DNA of 64,000 nucleotides from Alphaproteobacteria bacterium (GTDB lineage Bacteria > Pseudomonadota > Alphaproteobacteria > Ferrovibrionales > Ferrovibrionaceae). Shown piece after piece: positions 8,070 to 17,713 of the stretch. The notes under the pieces are model-generated. The model did no database searches. It was not told the DNA's origin and saw only the letters and a list, made by a program, of their open reading frames with translations. Location of the stretch: the NCBI GenBank assembly GCA_947473805.1, contig CANJGB010000009.1, forward strand, positions 1 through 64,000. Reading direction: 5' to 3'. The position numbers and the translations under genes are program-made. The stretch's first letter is position 1. Each line of letters begins with the position of its first letter.

Positions 8070-10220
8070 CTACGCCGCCTTGGCCGCCTGCGCGCGGATG
8101 AGGGCAATGATCTCGGCGGCGGCGGCCGGGATGTTGGTACCGGGGCCGTAGATGGCGGCGACGCCGAACTGGCGCAGCATGTCGTAGTCCTGCGGCGGGA
8201 TGACGCCGCCGCAGATGACCAGCGTGTCCTCGGCGCCGAGGCGCTTCAGTTCCGCGATCAGCGCCGGCACCAGCGTCTTGTGGCCGGCGGCCTGCGACGA
8301 GATGCCAACGACATGGACGTCGTTCTCGACCGCGTCGCGCGCGGCCTCTTCCGGCGTCTGGAACAGCGGACCGATATCGACGTCGAAACCGATGTCGGCG
8401 AAAGCGGTGGCGATCACCTTGGCGCCGCGGTCGTGGCCGTCCTGGCCCAGCTTCACCACCAAGATGCGCGGGCGGCGGCCCTCCTGCTCTGCGAAGTCTG
8501 CGACTTCCTTCTGGATCTTCGCGTAGCCTTCGTCGCCTTCGTAGGCGGAGCCGTACACGCCCGAGATCGAGCGGATGACAGCGCGGTGGCGGGTGAAGAC
8601 CTTTTCCATCGCGTCCGACATTTCGCCGACGGTGGCGCGGGCGCGCGCGGCATCGACGCAGAGCGCCAGCAGGTTGCCATTGCCGGCGGCGCCCTTTTCC
8701 AGCGCCTCGATGGCGGCCTGGAACTTCACCTTGTCGCGGGTGTTGCGGATGGTCTTGAGACGGGCAACCTGCGCCTCGCGCACCTGCGCGTTGTCGACGT
8801 CGCGGATTTCCGGCTTGTCGTCGGTCCTGGGGCGGTACTTGTTGACGCCAACGACGACTTCCTCGGCGCGGTCGATGCGCGCCTGCTTCAGCGCCGCGGC
8901 CTCCTCGATGCGCAGCTTGGGCATGCCGCTCTCGACCGCCTTGGTCATGCCGCCGAGGGATTCGACCTCCTCGATCAGCTTCCACGCCTCGTCGGCCAGC
9001 TGGGCGGTCAGCGCCTCGACATAGTATGAGCCACCGAGCGGATCAACCACATGGGTAACGCCGGTTTCCTCGGCCAGGATCAGCTGCGTGTTGCGGGCGA
9101 TGCGGGCGGAGAATTCGGTCGGCAGGGCGATCGCCTCATCGAGGGCGTTGGTGTGCAGCGACTGGGTGCCGCCCAGGACGGCGGCCATGGCCTCGAACGC
9201 GGTGCGCACGACGTTGTTGTAGGGGTCCTGCTCGGTGAGCGACACGCCGGACGTCTGGCAATGGGTGCGCAGCATCAGGCTGGACTGCTTCTTCGGCTTG
9301 TAGTCGGCCATGATGCGGGCCCAGAGCTGGCGCGCGGCGCGCAGCTTGGCCACTTCCATGAAGAAGTTCATGCCGATGGCGAAGAAGAACGACAGGCGGC
9401 CGGCGAACTCGTCGACATTCAGGCCGCGGGCCAAAGCGGCACGGACATATTCGCGGCCGTCGGCCAGCGTGAAGGCCAGTTCCTGCACCGCCGTCGCGCC
9501 CGCCTCCTGCATGTGATAGCCGGAAATCGAGATCGAGTTGAACTTCGGCATGTGCTTCGACGTGTAGTCGATGATGTCCGCAATGATCCGCATCGAGGGT
9601 TCGGGCGGATAGATGTAGGTGTTGCGGACCATGAACTCCTTGAGGATGTCGTTCTGGATCGTGCCGGCCAGCTTTTCCGGCCCCACGCCCTGCTCCTCGC
9701 CCGCGACGATGTAGGACGCGAGGATCGGCAGCACCGCGCCGTTCATGGTCATCGACACCGACATCTTGTCGAGCGGGATGCCGTCGAACAGGATTTTCAT
9801 GTCCTCGACGGAATCGATGGCGACGCCGGCCTTGCCCACATCGCCAACTACGCGCGGGTGGTCGCTGTCATAGCCGCGATGGGTGGCGAGGTCGAAGGCG
9901 ACCGAAATGCCCTGCTGACCGGCGGCGAGGTTCTTGCGGTAGAAGGCGTTCGACTCCTCGGCGGTCGAGAAGCCGGCATACTGGCGGATGGTCCAGGCGC
10001 GGTTGGCGTACATCGAGCCGCGCACGCCGCGGGTGAACGGCGCGAAGCCCGGCAGCTCGCCCATGGCGGACAGGTCCTTGACGTCGTCGGCGGTGTAAAG
10101 CGGCTTGACCGCGAACCCCTCGGGCGTGTTCCAGGTCAGGCTGTCGGCCGGCTTGCCGGACAGTTCCTTCTCGACCAGGGCGGCCCAGTCAGCCGGGGTT
10201 TTCTTCGGAAAATCGCTCAT
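8070..10220 (-). CDS. scpA: Methylmalonyl-CoA mutase, single-chain
   Basis: 716 residues. Adenosylcobalamin-dependent conversion between (R)-methylmalonyl-CoA and succinyl-CoA, the last step of propionate catabolism. The N-terminal TIM-barrel carries the substrate-binding segment around [15 protein letters not shown]. The C-terminal B12-binding domain contains [13 protein letters not shown], the DxHxxG motif whose His coordinates cobalt. ATG 10220 begins the [12 protein letters not shown] start usual for this enzyme; the longer frame to 10283 is unlikely. Its chaperone meaB and the corrin chelatase genes cobST are within 10 kb. Confidence 0.97.
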   Translation of the reverse strand: MSDFPKKTPADWAALVEKELSGKPADSLTWNTPEGFAVKPLYTADDVKDLSAMGELPGFAPFTRGVRGSMYANRAWTIRQYAGFSTAEESNAFYRKNLAAGQQGISVAFDLATHRGYDSDHPRVVGDVGKAGVAIDSVEDMKILFDGIPLDKMSVSMTMNGAVLPILASYIVAGEEQGVGPEKLAGTIQNDILKEFMVRNTYIYPPEPSMRIIADIIDYTSKHMPKFNSISISGYHMQEAGATAVQELAFTLADGREYVRAALARGLNVDEFAGRLSFFFAIGMNFFMEVAKLRAARQLWARIMADYKPKKQSSLMLRTHCQTSGVSLTEQDPYNNVVRTAFEAMAAVLGGTQSLHTNALDEAIALPTEFSARIARNTQLILAEETGVTHVVDPLGGSYYVEALTAQLADEAWKLIEEVESLGGMTKAVESGMPKLRIEEAAALKQARIDRAEEVVVGVNKYRPRTDDKPEIRDVDNAQVREAQVARLKTIRNTRDKVKFQAAIEALEKGAAGNGNLLALCVDAARARATVGEMSDAMEKVFTRHRAVIRSISGVYGSAYEGDEGYAKIQKEVADFAEQEGRRPRILVVKLGQDGHDRGAKVIATAFADIGFDVDIGPLFQTPEEAARDAVENDVHVVGISSQAAGHKTLVPALIAELKRLGAEDTLVICGGVIPPQDYDMLRQFGVAAIYGPGTNIPAAAAEIIALIRAQAAKAA

Positions 10221-10370
10221 CGCACCCTCGCACCTAGCGGCCTGATGTTGCGCCGCCGCAAAGGGCATTTCTGGCGCTGTCACCGATGGATGTCAAACGG
10301 TCACCGAACCTTAAGAGCGGCGTCACGCGCGGTTGGTACGAGGGGATCCCCACATCCAACCGGTGAACCC

Positions 10371-11735
10371 ATGAACCACCTCCGCTCCGTCGCCATCGCC
10401 GCCGCAGCGCTGGCCGCCCTGCCCGCGCTGGCCCAGCAGCAATATCCAGCCACCCTGGCCGGCCATTCGATCCTGCCGGCCGCAACCTACGTGCCGGCGC
10501 CGGCGGACGCGCCCGCCGCGCTGCAGACCTCGGGCAAGTTCACTGCCCCCGACCGCAAGCGGGTGACCGCGATCGGCTCCATCCGCGGCGTTGATTCAGC
10601 GTCCGACCCCAAGGCGCCGCGCACCACCGGCATCGACCTGCCATTTACGGGCCAGCCGGTGCAGGGCTTTTCCGGCATCAAGAAGGTGGGCGACGGCACG
10701 TTCTGGGTGCTGACCGACAACGGTTTCGGCAGCAAGGTCAACTCGCCCGACGCGGCCCTGATGTTCCACCAGGTGCGGCCGGACTGGACCGGCGGCAAGA
10801 CCAGCCTGCTGAAGACCAATTTCCTGCACGACCCGGACAAGGTAATTCCGTTCGCCATCGTCAACGAAGGCACGGCAGCGCGCTACCTGACCGGCAGCGA
10901 CTTCGACATCGAGAGCATCCAGCCGGTGGGCGACGCGGTGTACTTCGGTGACGAGTTCGGCCCCTACCTGATCCGCGCGGACCGCACCGGCAAGATCACC
11001 GGGTTCTGGGAGACGAAGCTGGACGGCGCGGTTTTGCGCTCGCCGGACAATTACATGATCTCGACCCCGCCGGCGCCCGGCCCGGTCGCCTTCCAGGTCA
11101 GGCGCAGCAAGGGCTTCGAGGGCATGGCGGCCTCGCCCGACGGCAGCAAGCTGTATCCGCTGCTGGAAGGGCCGGTGTGGGACGCGAAGACCAACAACTG
11201 GGAAATGAAGGAAGGCCGGCAGTACCTGCGCATCCTGGAATTCGATGTGCAGAAGGGCGACTGGACCGGTAAGAGCTGGAAATATCCGCTGGAGGCCAAT
11301 GGCAACGCCATCGGCGACTTCAACATGATCGACGCGACCAGCGGCCTGATCATCGAGCGCGACGACGGCGAGGGCGACGCGGCCAAGGCCTGCGCCGGCG
11401 AAGCGAAGCCCGACTGTTTCAACATGCCGGCAAAGTTCAAGCGCGTGTACAAGATCGACATGGCCCAGGCCGATGGCGAGGGCTTCGTGAAGAAGGTCGG
11501 CTATATCGACCTGATGGCGATCAACGACCCTGACAAGAAGGCGCGGGTGCCGCTGACCGACGGCAAGCTGACCTTCCCGTTCTTCACCATCGAGAATGTC
11601 GAAGTGATCGACGCCGAGCACATCCTGGTCGGCAACGACAACAACCTGCCGTTCTCGTCGGGCCGCGCCATCGGCCGCGCCGACGACAACGAGTTCGTCC
11701 TGCTGAAGGCGGCGGAACTGCTCAAGGCGAAGTAA
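10371..11735 (+). CDS. Esterase-like activity of phytase family protein, exported (second copy)
   Basis: 454 residues with a signal peptide cut after ALAQ. The beta-propeller motifs FSGIKKVGDGTFWVLTDNG, GFEGMAASPDGSKLYPLLEG and TIENVEVIDAEHILVGNDNN place it in the PF13449 phytase-like esterase family, as for 2481-3458 but longer. It is probably periplasmic; substrate unknown. It is divergent from the mutase (150-base gap) and ended by a strong terminator. A frame open from 9051 covers the mutase in antisense and is not coding. Confidence 0.85.
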   Translation: MNHLRSVAIAAAALAALPALAQQQYPATLAGHSILPAATYVPAPADAPAALQTSGKFTAPDRKRVTAIGSIRGVDSASDPKAPRTTGIDLPFTGQPVQGFSGIKKVGDGTFWVLTDNGFGSKVNSPDAALMFHQVRPDWTGGKTSLLKTNFLHDPDKVIPFAIVNEGTAARYLTGSDFDIESIQPVGDAVYFGDEFGPYLIRADRTGKITGFWETKLDGAVLRSPDNYMISTPPAPGPVAFQVRRSKGFEGMAASPDGSKLYPLLEGPVWDAKTNNWEMKEGRQYLRILEFDVQKGDWTGKSWKYPLEANGNAIGDFNMIDATSGLIIERDDGEGDAAKACAGEAKPDCFNMPAKFKRVYKIDMAQADGEGFVKKVGYIDLMAINDPDKKARVPLTDGKLTFPFFTIENVEVIDAEHILVGNDNNLPFSSGRAIGRADDNEFVLLKAAELLKAK

Positions 11736-11749
11736 CCACGACCGACTGC

Positions 11750-11788
11750 AGGCGGCGGCGCCCCGGAGGCTCCGCCGCCTCTTTTTTT
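11750..11788 (+). terminator. Rho-independent terminator
   Basis: AGGCGGCGG ... CCGCCGCCT stem followed by CTTTTTTT, 15 bases after the stop of the phytase-like esterase gene. Confidence 0.9.
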
Positions 11789-11790
11789 GC

Positions 11791-12210
11791 CTATTTCGCG
11801 TCCACGTCGTCGCACGCGGTGTCGATGCCGCCGGATTTCAGCGTCTCGCGCGCCTTGCGCGCCAGCGCTTCGTACCGATAGCGGAACGCCTCCAGTTCCT
11901 CGGCGGTCAGCTCCTCGAGATCCAGCATGGCGTTGTGGGCGCCCTCGACAGAGCGGATCAGCTCGTCCAGCTTGATGTGGACGGCGGCGGCGTCGCGGTT
12001 CTGGGTGTTCTGGATCAGGAACACCATCAGGAAGGTGACGATGGTGGTGCCGGTATTGATGACCAGCTGCCAGGTGTCGGAATAGCCGAACAGCGGGCCG
12101 GTGACCGCCCAGACGACAATGATCAGGGCAGCGAGACCGAAGGTAACGGGTTTGCCGCTCCAGCTGGCCGTGACCGTGGCGAAATCGCCGAATATCTTGC
12201 TGATATTCAT
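11791..12210 (-). CDS. Low-affinity iron permease family protein
   Basis: 139 residues with two adjacent transmembrane segments (about 24-43 and 50-68) and a long charged, probably helical C-terminal tail. The FLMVFLIQNTQNRD.AA.H.KLDELIR segment is diagnostic of the small bacterial family PF04120. The name derives from a yeast iron permease; iron transport by the bacterial proteins is not well established. It is convergent with the preceding gene across a shared terminator. Confidence 0.9.
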   Translation of the reverse strand: MNISKIFGDFATVTASWSGKPVTFGLAALIIVVWAVTGPLFGYSDTWQLVINTGTTIVTFLMVFLIQNTQNRDAAAVHIKLDELIRSVEGAHNAMLDLEELTAEELEAFRYRYEALARKARETLKSGGIDTACDDVDAK

Positions 12211-12265
12211 TCACCATCCTCGCGCATGGTAGCCGCGCCCGGGTGGCGCTATTATCTACAACGTC

Positions 12266-14752
12266 ATGTCGTCCCATGAGTTGCCGCCGTCCCGAGGCCC
12301 GGTCCGTGTCGTCCTCGGCCCGACCAATACCGGCAAGACGCACCTGGCGGTGGAGCGGATGCTGGGCCATGCCACCGGCATAATCGGCCTGCCGCTGCGC
12401 CTGCTGGCGCGGGAAATCTACGACCGGATCAGCGCCGCGAAGGGGCCGCGCCGGGTGGCGCTGGTCACCGGCGAGGAAAAGATCGTGCCGCCGCACCCGC
12501 AATGGTTCGTCTGCACCGTCGAGGCCATGCCGCTGGACCGCAGCTTCGAATTCCTGGCGATCGACGAAATCCAGCTGATGGCCGATGCCGAACGCGGCCA
12601 CGTGTTCACCGAGCGCCTGCTGCACGCGCGCGGCACGGCCGAGACGATGTTCATGGGGGCGGACACGGTGCGCCACCTGATCAAGCGGCTGGTGCCCGGC
12701 GCGGAGTTCGAGACGCGCGAGCGCCTGTCACACCTGTCCTATGCCGGGCCGAAGAAGCTGTCGCGCCTGCCGCGCCGCAGCGCCATCGTCGCGTTCTCGT
12801 CCGCCGACGTGTACGGCATCGCGGAACTGGTGCGGCACCAGCGCGGGGGTGCGGCGGTGGTGATGGGCGCGCTAAGCCCGCGCACGCGCAACGCCCAGGT
12901 GGCGATGTACCAGTCGGGCGAGGTGGACTTTCTGGTGGCGACCGACGCCATCGGCATGGGCCTGAACATGGACGTGGACCATGTGGCCTTCGCCGCGACG
13001 CGCAAGTTCGACGGCGTGACCGCGCGCAGCCTGACGCCGTCGGAACTGGGGCAGATTGCCGGCCGCGCCGGGCGCAACATGAACAACGGCACGTTCGGCA
13101 CCACGGCCGAGATCGGCCCGCTGGAACCGGACATGGTCGAGAAGATCGAGAACCACCGGTTCGACCCGGTCGTGCAGGCGCGCTGGCGCAACCGGGCGCT
13201 GGAGTTCCGCGATGTCGGCGCGCTGCTGCGTTCGCTGGACGCGCCGCCGCCGATGGAGGGGCTGGTCAAGGCGCGCGAGGCCGAGGACTACATGACGCTG
13301 CGCGCGCTGGCGCCCGACCGCGAGGTGATCGAGCGGGTGCGCCACCCGGGCCATGTGCGCCTGCTGTGGCAGGTGTGTCAGATTCCCGATTTCCGCAAGA
13401 CGCTGCGCGACCAGCATGTGCGGCTGGCGCGCGAGATTTTCCTGCACCTGGCCGAGCGCGAGGGCGTACTGCCCACCGACTGGGTGGCGCGTCAGGTGGC
13501 GCGGCTGGAGCGCACCGACGGCGAAATCGACACCCTGGCCGGGCGGCTGGCGCATATCCGCACCTGGACCTACATCGCCCATCGCGGCGACTGGCTGGCG
13601 GATTCCGCGCACTGGCAGGAACGCGCGCGCGCCATCGAGGACAAGCTGTCGGACGCGCTGCACGAGCGGCTGACCCAGCGGTTCGTCGACCGGCGCGCGG
13701 CGGCGCTGGCGCGCGGGTTGCGCTCTGATCCCGACATGGGTGCGCAGGTGGGCGACGACGGCGCGGTCATGGTGGCGGACCAGTTCATCGGCACGCTGAA
13801 CGGGCTGGTGTTCCTGCCCGATGGCGATGCGCGCGGGCCTGAGGGGCGCACGCTGCGCAACGCGGCGAACCGCACGCTGGGCCAGGCGATTGCCGCGCGC
13901 GCGGGCGAAATCGCCAATGGCGGCGAACTTGTACTGGGCGGCGATGGCGCGATCCGCTGGCGCGGTGCGGAGATTGCGCGGCTGCGTGGCGGCGACCACG
14001 TGCTGCGGCCACGCCTTGTCATGATTGGCGGCGAGGAACTGGACGGCGCGTTGCGCGACCGGCTGGTGAAGCGTCTGGAGACCTTCGTCGCCGGCGAAAT
14101 CAGCCGCCGCCTGGCGCCCCTGCACAAGCTGGAGACGGCGGACCTGGCGGGCATGACCCGCGGCCTGGCCTATCAGCTGGGTGAAGGCCTGGGCGTGCTG
14201 CTGCGCGACGAGGTGGTCGAGCAGGTGCGTGCGCTGGACCAGCCGGAGCGGCACAAACTGCGCCGCCTCGGCGTCACGTTCGGCGAAACATCCTTGTTCA
14301 TGCCGGCGTTGCTGAAGCCGGACGCCGCGGCGCTGAAGGGCCTGTTGTGGTCGATCCGTTACAACGCGCCCGTCGCGGCGCCGCCACTGCCGGGTCTGAC
14401 CTCATTGGTAGTGCCGCCGGACCGGCCGCGCGATCCGCGCTGGTGGCTGGCGGCAGGGTTCGTGCGCACGGGCGAACGGGCCATCCGCATCGACATGCTG
14501 GAGCGCGTGGCGCTGCTGGCGCGCAAGGCGGCCGAGGGCGGGCCGTTCACGCCGACGGTGGACATGCTGTCACTGCTGGGCTGCGGCACCGCGGACCTGC
14601 CGCCAGTGCTGCGCCTGCTGGGCTATGTGCCCGATGAGGCCGACAAGTTCCGCCGCAAGCCGCATGGCAAAGGCCGGCGGCCACGCAAGGTCGAGGTGCC
14701 GGTCGACGAGCATTCGCCGTTCGCGCGCCTGAAGGAGCTGAAGGCCGGGTGA
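12266..14752 (+). CDS. Suv3-like DExH-box RNA helicase
   Basis: 828 residues. Motif I GPTNTGKT at residues 18-25, motif II DEIQ at 99-102, and motif VI around QIAGRAGRN mark a superfamily 2 helicase of the Suv3 type. Mitochondrial Suv3 unwinds RNA for the degradosome, and the alphaproteobacterial homologues presumably act in RNA turnover. The C-terminal ~300 residues hold the Suv3 C-terminal region and a basic tail. The stop overlaps the start of the S4 gene by 4 bases, so the two are translationally coupled. Confidence 0.93.
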   Translation: MSSHELPPSRGPVRVVLGPTNTGKTHLAVERMLGHATGIIGLPLRLLAREIYDRISAAKGPRRVALVTGEEKIVPPHPQWFVCTVEAMPLDRSFEFLAIDEIQLMADAERGHVFTERLLHARGTAETMFMGADTVRHLIKRLVPGAEFETRERLSHLSYAGPKKLSRLPRRSAIVAFSSADVYGIAELVRHQRGGAAVVMGALSPRTRNAQVAMYQSGEVDFLVATDAIGMGLNMDVDHVAFAATRKFDGVTARSLTPSELGQIAGRAGRNMNNGTFGTTAEIGPLEPDMVEKIENHRFDPVVQARWRNRALEFRDVGALLRSLDAPPPMEGLVKAREAEDYMTLRALAPDREVIERVRHPGHVRLLWQVCQIPDFRKTLRDQHVRLAREIFLHLAEREGVLPTDWVARQVARLERTDGEIDTLAGRLAHIRTWTYIAHRGDWLADSAHWQERARAIEDKLSDALHERLTQRFVDRRAAALARGLRSDPDMGAQVGDDGAVMVADQFIGTLNGLVFLPDGDARGPEGRTLRNAANRTLGQAIAARAGEIANGGELVLGGDGAIRWRGAEIARLRGGDHVLRPRLVMIGGEELDGALRDRLVKRLETFVAGEISRRLAPLHKLETADLAGMTRGLAYQLGEGLGVLLRDEVVEQVRALDQPERHKLRRLGVTFGETSLFMPALLKPDAAALKGLLWSIRYNAPVAAPPLPGLTSLVVPPDRPRDPRWWLAAGFVRTGERAIRIDMLERVALLARKAAEGGPFTPTVDMLSLLGCGTADLPPVLRLLGYVPDEADKFRRKPHGKGRRPRKVEVPVDEHSPFARLKELKAG

Positions 14753-15018
14753 GCGCGAGCATCCGCCTCGACAAATGGCTGTGGCAGGCGCGCTTCGTGA
14801 GAAGCCGCACGCTGGCACAGGGGTTCCTCGAGACGCATATCGTGCGGGTCAACCGGGTGCCGGCGGCCAAGACCAGCACGCCGGTTGCAGTGGGCGACGT
14901 GCTGACCCTGCCGTTCGAGCGCGGGGTGCGGGTCGTCCGGGTCCTGGCGCTGGGGACAAGACGGGGCCCGCCCGCCGAGGCGCGGAGCCTATACGAGGAG
15001 ATTCTGGACTTGTCTTGA
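14749..15018 (+). CDS. S4-domain RNA-binding protein (Hsp15-like)
   Basis: 89 residues starting at GTG 14749, which overlaps the helicase stop. The S4 fold is shown by [20 protein letters not shown] and the following V.VNR...K.S..V..GD segment, as in the heat-shock protein Hsp15 that recycles stalled 50S subunits. It is shorter than E. coli Hsp15 and lacks most of the C-terminal extension. The overlap with a helicase suggests a joint role in RNA handling. Confidence 0.9.
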   Translation: MSASIRLDKWLWQARFVRSRTLAQGFLETHIVRVNRVPAAKTSTPVAVGDVLTLPFERGVRVVRVLALGTRRGPPAEARSLYEEILDLS

Positions 15019-15021
15019 ACG

Positions 15022-15058
15022 CGGGGCGCGCAACGTGATACGCAGTGCCCCGTTTTTC
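15022..15058 (+). terminator. Rho-independent terminator after the S4 gene
   Basis: CGGGGC (15022-15027) pairs with GCCCCG (15047-15052), with an additional inner GCG/CGC pair, followed by TTTTT. It lies between the S4 gene stop and fdxA. Confidence 0.65.
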
Positions 15059-15079
15059 CGCGTCCGGAAGTCCGACCCC

Positions 15080-15418
15080 ATGACCTATGTCGTCACCGAA
15101 GCCTGCATCAAGTGCAAGTTCATGGACTGCGTCGAGGTTTGCCCCGTCGATTGTTTCTACGAGGGCGACAACATGCTGGTCATCCATCCGGACGAATGCA
15201 TCGATTGCGGCGTCTGCGAGCCGGAATGCCCGCCCGAGGCGATCATCCCCGACACAGATTCAGCCGCCAACCGATGGCTGGAACTGAACCGGGAATATTC
15301 CACCAAATGGCCGAACATCACCCGCAAGGGCGAGGCGCCGGCCGATGCCGAGGAATGGCGCGGCAAGGACGGGAAGTTCGAACAGCATTTCAGCCCGAAG
15401 CCCGGCCAGGGCACCTGA
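15080..15418 (+). CDS. fdxA: Ferredoxin FdxA (7Fe-8S type)
   Basis: 112 residues. The N-terminal cluster region has Cys 9, 12, 17, 21 and 25 and the second has Cys 40, 43, 46 and 50, the pattern of FdxA ferredoxins with one [3Fe-4S] and one [4Fe-4S] cluster. The long C-terminal tail ([15 protein letters not shown]) is typical of the proteobacterial protein. It is an electron carrier of uncertain partners. ATG 15080 gives the conserved [13 protein letters not shown] start. It precedes the CarD gene, an order common in alphaproteobacteria. Confidence 0.95.
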   Translation: MTYVVTEACIKCKFMDCVEVCPVDCFYEGDNMLVIHPDECIDCGVCEPECPPEAIIPDTDSAANRWLELNREYSTKWPNITRKGEAPADAEEWRGKDGKFEQHFSPKPGQGT

Positions 15419-15744
15419 CCGCCGCGAAAACGCCGCGAACTGTTCTACCTAGGTTCCGGGCAATTGCCCCGGAATCCCGTTTTGTAACGCCCTGAGGGGC
15501 GTCCGGGACTACCAAATTGTCACTTTTTCTGTTACAAGATAACGCAATAAGCGGCGGATAAATCCGCCAGCGCCGGCAAGTGGGGCCGTGGCGCATGGCT
15601 GCCCTTCCGAGGCTGATCCTCCGACGGATGGACCGGTAGCCTGTCTGGGACTTCGGGGAACGAAATTTTGGCGTGGACATGCGGGCCATCGCGCGCCCGC
15701 GCCGACCGGGTATCACGGTCGGTCAGGTGGTTTGAGAGGCAAAA
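15419..15744. other. Intergenic region fdxA-carD
   Basis: 326 bases. It holds a probable fdxA terminator (15454-15484), a small CGCCC/GGGCG hairpin (15488-15501) and an AT-richer stretch around 15510-15550. There TTGTCA (15517) could be a -35 element, but no good -10 follows at 16-18 bases. No open frame with start signals is seen; the frame open from 15588 is an alternate frame of the carD gene. Confidence 0.5.
15454..15484 (+). terminator. Probable fdxA terminator
   Basis: TTCCGGGC / GCCCCGGAA hairpin with a one-base bulge, followed by TCCCGTTTTGT. It is 36 bases after the fdxA stop. Confidence 0.5.
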
Positions 15745-16701
15745 ATGGTGAAGAAGTCGACATCGAATTCCCGTCCGGCGGCCAAGGCCCGCGCCACCAA
15801 GGCTGTGGCGGCATCACGCCCCGCTGGCGCCGCCAAGAAATCCGCCCCCAAGGCAGCGGCCAAGCCAGTCGCCAAGCCGGTGGCAAAGGCCAAGGCCCAG
15901 GAGGCGGTGAAGAGCAAGGCGAAGCAGGCCCCCGCCAAAGTGGCAGCGCCCGTAAAGGCCAAGGAAATCAAGGCGAAGGCAGCCCCGGCACCGGTCACCA
16001 AGGCCGCGCCCGCCGTCAAGGCGGCCCCGGTTGTGAAGGCCGCCCCGGTTGTGAAGGCGGCCCCGGCACCCAAGGCCGCCGCGCCGGTGGCGCCGCCGCG
16101 CCCGACCTTGGTACCGCCGTCGGCCGCGCCCCGCCCGCCGATGATGGGCGGTCCGAAGATGAACCAGCCGCCGTCCATGAAGGTGGCGCCGCCGCCCCTG
16201 CCGGTGCGACCCAAAATCACCTTTGCCGTGCACGATCTGGTCGTTTACCCCACCCATGGTGTGGGCAAGATCGTTCGCATCGACAGGCAGGAGATCGCCG
16301 GTTTCCAGCTGGAACTTCTGGTTGTAGAATTCGAAAAAGACAAGCTGACGGTTTCAGTGCCGGTGGCCAAGGCCGCCTCGCTGGGCACGCGCCGGCTTTC
16401 CTCCCCGCAACAGATGCGGAACGCCTTGGAAACCCTCAAGGGCCGGGCCCGGATCAAGCGGGCCATGTGGAGCCGCCGGGCGCAGGAATACGAAGCGAAA
16501 ATCAATTCCGGCGACCCCATTTCCATCGCGGAAGTGGTGCGGGACTTGCATCGGAACGCCGGCCAGCCGGACCAGTCCTATAGCGAACGGCAGATCTACG
16601 AGAAGGCGCTCGACCGCCTGGCGCATGAACTCGCAGCGGTTGAAAAGATTGACGACGATACCGCCGCCAAACGCCTAGAGAAGATGCTCAAGGCGGCGTA
16701 A
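15745..16701 (+). CDS. CarD-family transcription regulator with long Lys/Ala/Pro N-terminal extension
   Basis: 318 residues. The C-terminal half (about 157-318) is a CarD/CdnL domain, which binds the RNA polymerase beta subunit and stabilises the open promoter complex: FAVHDLVVYPTHGVGKI, then the helical segment with LSSPQQMRNALETLKGRARIKRAMWSRR. Residues 1-150 are an added low-complexity tail of Lys, Ala, Pro and Val, with AAPVVK/AAPAPK hexapeptide repeats around residues 87-112, resembling histone H1-like tails. Typical alphaproteobacterial CarD proteins are about 170 residues. ATG 15745 follows GAGAGG. A strong terminator follows the gene. Confidence 0.93.
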   Translation: MVKKSTSNSRPAAKARATKAVAASRPAGAAKKSAPKAAAKPVAKPVAKAKAQEAVKSKAKQAPAKVAAPVKAKEIKAKAAPAPVTKAAPAVKAAPVVKAAPVVKAAPAPKAAAPVAPPRPTLVPPSAAPRPPMMGGPKMNQPPSMKVAPPPLPVRPKITFAVHDLVVYPTHGVGKIVRIDRQEIAGFQLELLVVEFEKDKLTVSVPVAKAASLGTRRLSSPQQMRNALETLKGRARIKRAMWSRRAQEYEAKINSGDPISIAEVVRDLHRNAGQPDQSYSERQIYEKALDRLAHELAAVEKIDDDTAAKRLEKMLKAA

Positions 16702-16735
16702 GATAACCTCGATCGCCATGATCTACTCAGTTGCG

Positions 16736-16769
16736 GGGCCTGGCGCGAGTCGCCAGGCCCTTCTTTTTT
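16736..16769 (+). terminator. Rho-independent terminator after carD-family gene
   Basis: Perfect 10-bp stem GGGCCTGGCG/CGCCAGGCCC with loop CGAGT, followed by TTCTTTTTTCC. 35 bases after the stop codon. Confidence 0.95.
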
Positions 16770-16800
16770 CCTACTCCCGTTTTTTTAGGTCCTGACCGTG

Positions 16801-17598
16801 ATGGGTACCGAGTCGTTCGGCCACATCGCATGCGCGAAACGCGTCTGGACCGTCGCCGCGATTCATGGCGATGCCGACAAGCTGGTCCGCCTGCATGACG
16901 CGCTCGACGAGCGCTTCCAGTTGGGCGACCGCATCGTCTATCTCGGCAATTTCCTCGGCCGCGGCGCGCAGGTCGTGCAAACCATCGACGAGCTGGTGAG
17001 TTTTCGCCGCCACCTGCTGGCGAAGCCGGGCATGGAGCCGGGCGACATCGTCTATCTGCGCGGCGCGCAGGAGGAGATGTGGCGCAAACTGTTGGAGATC
17101 CAGTTCGCGCGCGACCCGCGCGAGGTGTTCGCCTGGATGCTGAATGAAGGCGTCGGCGCGACGCTGGCGGCCTATGGCGGCGACGTGGACCGCGCGCCGG
17201 CAACCTTCCGCGAAGGCACCCTGGCCACGGGCCGCTGGACCGCGACGCTGCGCGCCGCGGTGCGCGGCCGGCCCGGACACGACGAAGTCATGGGTTCGCT
17301 CAGGCGCGCGGCGATGACAACCGGCGGCGAATTGCTGTTCGTCAGTGCCGGTGTCGATCCGACACGACCGATCGACGAGCAGGGCGACACGTTCTGGTGG
17401 GGCTCCGGCTACATGGCGACGATGAGCGAACCCTATGCCGGCTTCCGCCTGGTCGTGCGCGGCTACGACCGCGGGCGGCAGAAGGCGCAGGTCGGTCACG
17501 TCACGGCGCTGATCGACGGCGGTTGCGGCTTTGGCGGCACGCTGAACGCAGCCTGCTTCACCCTGGACGGCCATCCCGCGGACTGGATCGAAATCTAG
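16801..17598 (+). CDS. Metallophosphoesterase-fold protein lacking the metal-binding residues
   Basis: 265 residues. The order of segments is that of a calcineurin-like Ser/Thr phosphatase, but each metal-binding motif is altered. Motif I reads A20-I-H22 rather than DxH. Motif II reads GNFLGRG (49-55) rather than GDxxDRG. Motif III reads RGAQE (87-91) rather than RGNHE. No C-terminal GH.H-type motif is visible. The fold is inferred from this alignment of motifs. If correct, the protein cannot bind the usual dinuclear metal centre and is probably a structural or regulatory pseudophosphatase. It lies between the carD and rpoH-like genes. A GTG at 16798 is an alternative start. Confidence 0.65.
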   Translation: MGTESFGHIACAKRVWTVAAIHGDADKLVRLHDALDERFQLGDRIVYLGNFLGRGAQVVQTIDELVSFRRHLLAKPGMEPGDIVYLRGAQEEMWRKLLEIQFARDPREVFAWMLNEGVGATLAAYGGDVDRAPATFREGTLATGRWTATLRAAVRGRPGHDEVMGSLRRAAMTTGGELLFVSAGVDPTRPIDEQGDTFWWGSGYMATMSEPYAGFRLVVRGYDRGRQKAQVGHVTALIDGGCGFGGTLNAACFTLDGHPADWIEI

Positions 17599-17713
17599 CG
17601 CAAGTTCCACCTGTGACCTCTTTCACCTAGCCGTGAACCGTGGCCACGCCCCGCTCGTATATCTCCCCGAGGGTGCCGGCATTTCGCCGGGTCGCTGCTG
17701 ACGGAGACGTGCC

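Noticed and set aside
9051-10370. Long plus-strand frame running into the second phytase-like esterase gene
   Set aside because: It is antisense to methylmalonyl-CoA mutase. A signal peptide begins exactly at ATG 10371, so the upstream part is not coding.
15588-16583. Gly/Gln/Arg-rich plus-strand frame over the CarD gene
   Set aside because: Alternate frame of the repetitive Lys/Ala tail; it encodes low-complexity sequence without a start signal.
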